Source of the DNA: Saxidomus purpurata
Lineage: Eukaryota > Mollusca > Bivalvia > Venerida > Veneridae
NCBI GenBank assembly: GCA_022818135.1
Contig: JAFMSR010000009.1
Coordinates: 26,527,036-26,591,035 of the forward strand
Length of the DNA stretch: 64,000 bases
Direction of reading: 5' to 3'
Shown: piece by piece, positions 62,339 through 64,000 of the stretch
Position numbering within the stretch: position 1 is the stretch's first letter
Layout: every line of letters starts with the position of its first letter
Translations under genes and position numbers: made by a program
Notes under the pieces: generated by a model
Told to the model about the DNA's origin: nothing
Seen by the model: the letters and a program-made list of their open reading frames with translations, nothing else
Databases searched by the model: none

Positions 62339-63865
62339 TGCTTAAACTTCCAGGGATGAACACCTTAAGTGTAGATGGTGTAAAGGAAGGATTTTCCGCA
62401 CCAAATTTACATTATGGCCCTTTGTTGTTTTTTCACTATATATCTTGTGAACGCACTCCTCTTAAACCGGATGGCAGATTTTGCTTAAACTTCCAGGGAT
62501 GAACACTTAATGTGTAGATGGTAGTAAAGAAAGGAATTTTTGCTGCGACCAAATTTAACAGAATTATGGCCCTTTGTTGATTTTTTCACTATATACTATG
62601 TAGAAATTTTGTGAACGCAACTCCTCTTAAACCGGATGGCAGTTTTGCTTAACTTCCAGGGATGAACAACCTTAATGTAGATGGCGTAAAGGAAGGAATT
62701 TTGCTGCGGCCAAATTTAACAGTTATGGCCCTTTTTGATTTTTTCACTATATACCATATAGAAATTTTGTGAACGCACTCCTCTTAAACTGGTTGGCAGA
62801 TTTTGCTTAACTTCCAGGGATGAACACTTAATGTGTAGATGGTAGTAAAGGAAGGAATTTTTGTTGCACCAAATTTAACAGAATTATGGCCCTTTTGTTA
62901 AGTTTTTCACTATATCCATATAGAAATATTGTGAACGCAACTCCTCTTAAACCGGATGGCAGATTTTGCTTAAATTCCAGGGATGAACAGCTTTAATGTG
63001 TAGATGGTAGTAAAGGAAGAATTTTTGTTGCACCAAATTTAACAGAATTATGGCCCTTTGTTGATTTTTCACTATATACCATATAATTTGTTCACCAAAT
63101 TTAACAGATTATGGCCCTTTGTTGATTTTTTCACTATATACCATATAAATAATTGAACATATAAATTTTACATTTGTAATTTAATTTAACATGTACATAA
63201 GGTTACCTGTAGATCATTTTAGGTATATGTACAGAAATGAAACTGGAATGAAAAGTTCACTAAAATCTTCATCGATATGCTTGCTCTTGTTTATGAGCAC
63301 ATCTGCACAGTGGGGGCATCCGTGTCCTTTGGACACAATTCTATTTCTATCAACAATAATCTTCCTTACTCCCCTCCCATCCCCTATCGAGCATACTCTA
63401 TCCAACTTCGGTTATCTCGATTTTTCGTTATCTTGACTTATTTTCTTTGGTCCCAAAAAAATCGAGATAGGGAGAGTCAACTGTATATGGATATAACATA
63501 CACTGGATATAAGGCATTTAAATGTTCCAAAGGAGTTTGTTATAATTATATGAAGTTTACTGTACTTGTTTGAAAAACTGAAACTTACATTACGTTGGTA
63601 ACTTTTACGTCAAACAGAATAAAATGTTCTGTGTCTTTTAGAGTTCCGTAGGTAGCAATTAACAGAGAAAGAACAAGTTATAAATTGATAGTTTCATTTT
63701 ACTTTCAGGTGTTGTTCCGCATGAACCTGCTGGTTGTTACTTTATGTTTTGTGATGAATCGTCCTTACCAGTTCTACTATTTTGTTCCTCTGGTGTCATT
63801 CTGGTTTATTGTTATATATGTTACCATGGCAATTCCTCCACGACTGTCTGAAAAACAAGCAGAAG
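32188..63865 (+). CDS. CASD1: CASD1 orthologue (sialate 9-O-acetyltransferase), 15 exons, 3' incomplete
   Basis: CASD1 is a Golgi multi-pass enzyme that moves acetyl from acetyl-CoA to O-9 of sialic acid, with CMP-sialic acid as the favoured substrate in mammals. Fifteen exons join in phase to 552 codons and align end to end with the vertebrate protein (about 797 residues). Order: a signal anchor (about 22-40); the lumenal SGNH/PC-esterase domain (about 44-300) with nucleophile Ser100 in [10 protein letters not shown] and Asp273/His276 in DGIHL, matching human Ser94, Asp270 and His273; a membrane segment (317-336) followed by RRRMRR; then the acyltransferase domain, including [33 protein letters not shown] and [12 protein letters not shown]. 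Sequons lie at Asn45, Asn194 and Asn227. The start is fixed by an in-frame TGA two codons upstream and by N-terminal alignment. The gene continues past the window. The CASD1/Cas1 family is certain; the exact substrate in this animal is inferred. Confidence 0.96.
32318..34550. other. CASD1 intron 1, first part
   Basis: No coding signal was found. The segment 32748-32838 is an inverted match to 35430-35520 (AGGAAGTTGATATTTTGTCA against its reverse complement), so a dispersed repeat is present in both orientations. Confidence 0.5.
34551..35430. repeat. large inverted repeat, arms about 245 bp, spacer about 390 bp
   Basis: The left arm (34551-34795) and right arm (35183-35430) are reverse complements with scattered mismatches. 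Matching landmarks include ACACGTCGACTCCATGTGCT against its complement near 35215, and GGCATTGCATTCCTTGTG against the start of the left arm. This is probably a MITE-like or foldback element. No transposase frame is present, and target duplications were not identified. Confidence 0.85.
35431..37311. other. CASD1 intron 1, middle part
   Basis: No gene was found. The segment 36380-36560 is a diverged direct copy of 37920-38100 (shared TTTTCGTTTGTCACATA). A fragment GGTGGACCAGAAGCACAAC near 35980 matches the insert at 17363-17431. Confidence 0.5.
37584..37629 (+). repeat. ATC microsatellite
   Basis: Imperfect (ATC)n, giving a poly-His-like frame that is not a gene. Confidence 0.85.
38480..38990. 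other. CpG-dense patch inside intron 1
   Basis: CpG dinucleotides are packed here, with roughly one every 7-8 bp between about 38740 and 38970, in contrast with CpG-poor flanks. Phrases such as AAGTCGCGTCGCCGGGGTC and TTACGCGTGGGCGG stand out. It may be a young unmethylated insertion or an internal CpG island. The 69-codon ORF at 38847 is unrecognised. Confidence 0.5.
39557..40508. other. CASD1 intron 1, last part, with a 17-bp direct repeat
   Basis: No gene was found. AATTGTGAATGGGTCCG occurs at 39832-39848 and again at 40259-40275, bracketing 410 bp that include a run of nine G. This may be an insertion with target duplication or remnants of a GTGAAT-rich repeat. Confidence 0.45.
40509..40605 (+). 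CDS. CASD1: CASD1 exon 2 (residues 44-75)
   Basis: This is the start of the lumenal domain. [20 protein letters not shown] and [10 protein letters not shown] match the conserved opening of the family. It carries the sequon Asn45-Asp-Ser. The acceptor is TTTTGTAG and the donor GTAAGT; the following intron is phase 2. Confidence 0.95.
41401..41587 (+). CDS. CASD1: CASD1 exon 3 (residues 76-138), catalytic serine
   Basis: This exon contains [10 protein letters not shown], the GDS block of the SGNH/PC-esterase fold, with nucleophile Ser100. The acceptor is TTTCAAACAG and the donor GTATGT; the intron is phase 0. The open frame extends upstream to 41327, but those bases are intronic. Confidence 0.96.
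42442..42552 (+). CDS. CASD1: CASD1 exon 4 (residues 139-175)
   Basis: [20 protein letters not shown] and, at the end, LIVTGSAT correspond to DFLWHPEVNG and IVAGAAT of the human protein. The conserved G-[SA]-A-T-W strand is completed by Trp at the start of exon 5. The donor is GTACTT, a non-consensus but GT donor. Confidence 0.93.
42690..42870 (+). mobile_element. tRNA-derived SINE fragment in intron 4
   Basis: GGGTCATGGGTTCAAGCTC resembles a pol III B box. The downstream body AAAGTTGGCAGTTTGTGA and the tail ending GGGCGTTGAA are shared with the copies near 44540 and 54160. The 5' tRNA part is poorly kept. Confidence 0.55.
43205..43256 (+). CDS. CASD1: CASD1 exon 5 (residues 176-192)
   Basis: This short exon encodes [17 protein letters not shown], equivalent to human WSIKIHNGSSEALSQYK. 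The acceptor is TTTTCAG and the donor GTATTA; the intron is phase 1. Confidence 0.9.
43761..44096 (+). mobile_element. hairpin-headed element B, short copy
   Basis: It starts with a hairpin-like AGTCACCTGGTTACAAAGTG (43761-43793), followed by GTCTGT-rich DNA. It ends CAGGTGAGCAAT, then GAGCCATCATGGCCC and TCTTGTT (44075-44096). It is the same family as element A, shortened to 336 bp, and lies in intron 5. Confidence 0.7.
44403..44474 (+). CDS. CASD1: CASD1 exon 6 (residues 193-216)
   Basis: It encodes [20 protein letters not shown] and WALQ, matching NITSIAPLLEKLAKTSDVYW and VLQ. The sequon at Asn194 is shared with vertebrates. The donor is GTAGTT; the intron is phase 1. Confidence 0.94.
44540..44760 (+). 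mobile_element. tRNA-derived SINE in intron 6
   Basis: A tRNA-like head (GCCTCCATGGTCAGGTGG) and a near-consensus B box GGTTCGAGTCC (44614-44624) are followed by the body shared with the copies near 42690 and 54155 (GAGAAAGTTGGCAGTTTGTA). Confidence 0.7.
45118..45370 (+). mobile_element. second type of tRNA-derived SINE in intron 6
   Basis: The head GGTGCAGTGGTAGAGCGTTA has a tRNA A-box-like region, and CTGGTTCAATCTCTGC resembles a B box. The 3' body (TTGACTCTCTCACTC and on to GCAATCGCGATTAAGC) differs from the other SINEs, so this is a separate family. A functional tRNA is unlikely because the arms do not pair well. Confidence 0.6.
45693..46151. mobile_element. TA-flanked MITE with CAGTAAAACTT ends, intron 6
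   Basis: The left end CAGTAAAACTTTGTTAACTC and the reverse complement of the right end, CAGTAAAACTTCGACAACTC, form imperfect terminal inverted repeats, flanked by TA at 45691-45692 and 46152-46153. CAGT-type ends with TA duplication fit pogo/Tigger-like elements of the Tc1/mariner group. The right end lies 30 bp before exon 7. Confidence 0.75.
46182..46272 (+). CDS. CASD1: CASD1 exon 7 (residues 217-246)
   Basis: It encodes [20 protein letters not shown] and [10 protein letters not shown], equivalent to DPVYEDLLSENRKMITNEKI. The sequon at Asn227 is not shared with human. The acceptor is TTTGTTCCAG and the donor GTAAGT; the intron is phase 2. Confidence 0.95.
46594..47133 (+). repeat. minisatellite, 27-bp unit, exactly 20 copies, in intron 7
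   Basis: 540 bp of the unit AAGTCTGGGTTAAACAGAAG + GATTCCT. Variant units with AAACAAAAGAATTCCT recur at offsets of 5, 3, 4 and 4 units, hinting at past amplification of 3-5 unit blocks. A 27-bp period keeps frames open; the minus strand reads as a 9-residue repeat (FNPDLGILL), which is not a gene. The array ends 53 bp before exon 8. Confidence 0.97.
47187..47298 (+). CDS. CASD1: CASD1 exon 8 (residues 247-284), catalytic Asp and His
   Basis: [12 protein letters not shown] carries the D-x-x-H block of the SGNH fold (Asp273, His276), matching human LDGLHLPES. It completes the triad begun by Ser100 in exon 3. The acceptor is CTGTTTCAG and the donor GTAAGA; the intron is phase 0. Confidence 0.95.
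47339..47532. repeat. possible short inverted-repeat element at the start of intron 8
   Basis: TAATTGGGTATTCCT and, inverted, TAAATTGGGTAATTTTCCT bound about 190 bp rich in TTTGTGAA-type words. The termini are imperfect, so MITE status is only suggested. Confidence 0.35.
47819..47860 (+). repeat. GGTA microsatellite plus poly-T
   Basis: (GTAG)n is followed by an uninterrupted run of about 27 T in intron 8. Confidence 0.9.
47987..48271. mobile_element. TTAA-flanked MITE (piggyBac-type), intron 8
   Basis: TTAA at 47983-47986 and 48272-48275 flank 285 bp whose ends are AGGGACATACCCTATA and, inverted, AGGGGCACTCCCTATA. TTAA duplication is the hallmark of piggyBac-like elements. No transposase is present. 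Confidence 0.75.
48272..50290. other. CASD1 intron 8, middle part
   Basis: It holds an imperfect inverted repeat (48762-48820 against 48934-49007, both with ATCCATTGAG or its complement). GATCAAAG and CTTTGATC flank 49299-49327, and an E-box CACGTG lies at 49283-49288. No gene is recognised. The 73-codon ORF at 48845 runs through the inverted repeat. Confidence 0.5.
50291..51385 (+). repeat. hairpin-headed tandem element E, seven units alternating about 146 and 156 bp
   Basis: The head CCCGCCGAAGGCGAAGGGG (short hairpin with GAA loop) is followed by (GTCC)n. Then come seven copies of a unit with GGAGCATAACTCCAAAAGTA or a variant, starting near 50351, 50508, 50654, 50810, 50956, 51112 and 51267. 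Spacings are 157, 146, 156, 146, 156 and 155 bp, so middle copies amplified as dimers of about 302 bp. The small ORFs read through the array are not genes. Confidence 0.85.
51386..51974. other. CASD1 intron 8, last part before the 43-bp repeat
   Basis: No gene or clear element was seen. A minus-strand 110-codon frame (51471-51803) has no recognised domain. Confidence 0.45.
51975..52169 (+). repeat. 43-bp minisatellite straddling the exon 9 splice acceptor
   Basis: Units at 52041-52083, 52084-52126 and 52127-52169 are exactly 43 bp. A 44-bp unit (51975-52018) and a half unit (52019-52040) precede them. The consensus contains ACAGGATGTTCAGATG and TGAACATGTACTG. The last unit includes the true acceptor (AG at 52139-52140) and the first 29 bp of exon 9. 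Confidence 0.9.
52141..52265 (+). CDS. CASD1: CASD1 exon 9 (residues 285-325)
   Basis: [20 protein letters not shown] then CCSNPEP, followed by the start of the second membrane segment ([11 protein letters not shown]). The human counterpart reads ILMNVYCNKILKPVDGSCCQ. This acceptor, and not the upstream repeat copies, is needed to keep frame. The donor is GTAAGT; the intron is phase 2. Confidence 0.93.
52757..52827 (+). CDS. CASD1: CASD1 exon 10 (residues 326-349)
   Basis: It completes the membrane helix ([11 protein letters not shown]) and adds the basic cytosolic flank [13 protein letters not shown], consistent with positive-inside topology. The acceptor is TATTACAG and the donor GTATGT; the intron is phase 1. 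Confidence 0.92.
53313..53445 (+). CDS. CASD1: CASD1 exon 11 (residues 350-393)
   Basis: A variable hydrophilic linker ([20 protein letters not shown]) leads into [14 protein letters not shown], the conserved opening of the acyltransferase domain. The donor is GTAACA; the intron is phase 2. Confidence 0.95.
53577..53719. mobile_element. TA-flanked MITE (CAGTAAAG ends), intron 11
   Basis: 143 bp with ends CAGTAAAGTGTCGCTATTAA and, inverted, CAGTACAGTTCCTGTAATAT, both continuing to GACCAC, flanked by TA. A related copy lies at 55528-55707, and a lone right end (TTTTTACTGTA) near 52611. Confidence 0.75.
53995..54103 (+). CDS. CASD1: CASD1 exon 12 (residues 394-430)
   Basis: [20 protein letters not shown] then a membrane segment [14 protein letters not shown], matching ANLFMKENKFYTHSSFFIPI. 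The acceptor is TTTTTCAG and the donor GTATGT; the intron is phase 0. Confidence 0.95.
54155..54395 (+). mobile_element. tRNA-derived SINE in intron 12
   Basis: The head ACCCGCCTCAGTGGTTTAAG has a B-box-like GGGTTGGAACCC. The body (GAGAAAGATGGCAGCATCTT) and tail (AACTGCCCGCCTGTAAATTA) match the copies in introns 4 and 6. Confidence 0.65.
54816..54905 (+). CDS. CASD1: CASD1 exon 13 (residues 431-460)
   Basis: [20 protein letters not shown] and TGAS are almost identical to human [20 protein letters not shown] and SGAS. This is the most conserved block of the acyltransferase domain. The donor is GTAAGT; the intron is phase 0. Confidence 0.97.
55528..55707. mobile_element. diverged TA-type MITE abutting exon 14
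   Basis: The left end is TA then CAGTAAAATTACGCTATAAA and GACCAC, as in the intron 11 copy. The decayed right end is GGTCTGATTATAGGAACTTT then ACTA. It stops 13 bp before exon 14, so it probably supplies the branch-point region of that intron. Confidence 0.65.
55721..55840 (+). CDS. CASD1: CASD1 exon 14 (residues 461-500)
   Basis: [20 protein letters not shown] then [20 protein letters not shown], closely matching the human block. A longer open frame across this exon in another phase is a shadow. The donor is GTTAGT; the intron is phase 0. Confidence 0.96.
56048..56820 (+). mobile_element. hairpin-headed tandem element C, intron 14
   Basis: The head hairpin (56048-56081, AGCTCACCTGAACACGAAGTG) is followed by GTCTGTCTGTC. 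Degenerate units of about 140-160 bp carry GGATCTTCATGAAACTTTGTC and AAAAACTAGGTCAC. It ends CAGGTGAGCGATACAGGGCC. It belongs to the family of elements A and B. Confidence 0.75.
57161..57250 (+). repeat. 24-bp tandem repeat, about 3.7 copies
   Basis: Units such as AATTAATGCTTTGAATTTAC + AAGA start at 57161, 57185, 57209 and 57233. The repeating minus-strand ORF across it is not a gene. Confidence 0.85.
57779..58790 (+). repeat. hairpin-headed tandem element F, degenerate units, intron 14
   Basis: The head CCACCCTTCAAAGAAGTGGG (stem CCCTTC/GAAG, loop AAA) is followed by CTGTCCATGGG. About seven eroded units of 110-150 bp carry TTTGACCTAGAGGTCTC and TCAAGGTCACAGTGAC. No coding capacity. Confidence 0.7.
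58791..59341. other. intron 14 segment, nothing recognised
   Basis: Two opposed ORFs (74 and 119 codons) overlap here without domains or splice support. Confidence 0.4.
59342..59640 (+). repeat. fragment of a hairpin-headed element
   Basis: AGCTTACGTGCAACATCTC and AAGGTGAGCT form an imperfect head like elements A to C, followed by one or two units with GTCAAAGGTCAAGGTCATGG. The array is short and the end is unclear. Confidence 0.45.
59641..61245. other. intron 14 segment, nothing recognised
   Basis: AT-rich, with short ORFs only. GCAGATCATGATCAGACTTTG near 60795 resembles AGACTGATCATGATCTGCAC near 45045 in inverted orientation, an old dispersed repeat. Confidence 0.4.
61352..63483. mobile_element. 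inner TA-flanked element (pogo/Tigger-like ends)
   Basis: The left end CAGTCCACATCCGTTATCTC and, inverted, the right end CAGTTGACTCTCCCTATCTC are imperfect inverted repeats, flanked by TA at 61350-61351 and 63484-63485. Both ends continue into TTATCTCGA-rich subterminal repeats (CGGTTATCTCGATTTTTCG on each side). No transposase is recognised. A 61-codon frame (61870-62055, starting [15 protein letters not shown]) might be a leftover N-terminus of one, which is a guess. Confidence 0.65.
62149..63157 (+). repeat. hairpin-headed tandem element D nested in the inner transposon
   Basis: The head TGCCCCCCACAAAGTGGGG + TGC (stem CCCCAC/GTGGGG, loop AAA) is followed by (GTCC)n at about 62188-62265. 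Five to six units of 158-170 bp carry CTCTTAAACCGGATGGCAG and AACTTCCAGGGATGAACA, with starts near 62277, 62447, 62611, 62769 and 62931. A 30-nt poly-C (62309-62338) lies in the first unit. The last unit is deleted internally. Confidence 0.85.
63709..63865 (+). CDS. CASD1: CASD1 exon 15 (residues 501-552), last exon in the window
   Basis: [20 protein letters not shown] then [20 protein letters not shown], two membrane segments almost as in human. It ends in QAE with donor GTGAGT, phase 1. The remaining C-terminal part lies beyond the window. Confidence 0.96.
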
Positions 63866-64000
63866 GTGAGTGCTGTTCTTAACATTACGTCTACTTGACT
63901 TATGAGACATTAGGAACAAAAGTACATTCAGCTTCTGTTTAGTATCTAACACGTTAATGTTATGTTAATATAAGTGCTCTTCCTGTGATATAGAATAGGG
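63866..64000. other. start of CASD1 intron 15
   Basis: Intronic sequence to the window edge; no further exon within it. Confidence 0.8.

Larger units (their letters stand above)
61246..63562. mobile_element. outer TA-flanked MITE, split by a nested element
   Basis: The left end CAGTAAACTCTATATGTAAC and, inverted, the right end CAGTAAACTTCATATAATTA match, flanked by TA at 61244-61245 and 63563-63564. Without the insertion it would be about 185 bp. GGATATAAGG occurs on both sides of the insert, as expected of one split element. Confidence 0.65.

Noticed and set aside
62167..62502. 111-codon ORF with poly-proline and SVRPSVRP repeats
   Set aside because: It is a translation of the (GTCC)n microsatellite and the 30-nt poly-C in a tandem element.

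Overview
The window looks like nuclear DNA of a marine invertebrate, most likely a bivalve mollusc. It is AT-rich and intron-rich, with no operons or bacterial-type gene packing. It is crowded with minisatellites, tRNA-like SINEs, TA- and TTAA-flanked MITEs, and tandem-array elements of a kind I associate with bivalve genomes. The species cannot be named from sequence alone.

Only one gene is secure. It is a plus-strand orthologue of CASD1 (CAS1 domain-containing protein 1), the Golgi sialate 9-O-acetyltransferase. I traced fifteen coding exons from the start codon at 32188 to 63865. All introns are GT-AG, all phases are consistent, and together they give 552 complete codons. The gene runs off the right edge, so the last roughly 30 percent (later acyltransferase membrane segments and stop) lies outside. 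The exons encode a signal anchor, the lumenal SGNH/PC-esterase domain with catalytic Ser100, Asp273 and His276, a second membrane segment, and the first part of the multi-pass acyltransferase domain.

Layout. 1-28.6 kb: gene-poor DNA with one weak 51-codon ORF near 0.9 kb, a perfect 156-bp tandem duplication (6.2 kb), three minisatellites (40, 39 and 43 bp units), and a 1.45-kb TTAA-flanked foldback element (19.2-20.6 kb) carrying a nested TA-flanked insertion. 28.6-32.0 kb: a decayed CR1/Jockey-type LINE ending in a 7-bp tandem tail. 32.03-32.19 kb: a short gap with a TATA-like box, which is the candidate CASD1 promoter. 32.2-64 kb: CASD1 with long repeat-filled introns. Intron 1 is 8.2 kb and holds a large inverted repeat, a CpG-dense patch and a hairpin-headed tandem element. 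Intron 8 is 4.8 kb and holds a TTAA MITE and a seven-copy array. Intron 14 is 7.9 kb and holds a nested transposon stack.

The most interesting signals are three. A 43-bp minisatellite straddles the 3' splice site of exon 9, and its upstream copies carry decoy acceptors. At least six otherwise different tandem-array elements share one architecture: a short hairpin with an AAA or GAA loop, then GTCC-rich DNA, then a tandem array, all in the CASD1 orientation. Repeats also abut the 3' splice sites of exons 7, 8, 9 and 14.
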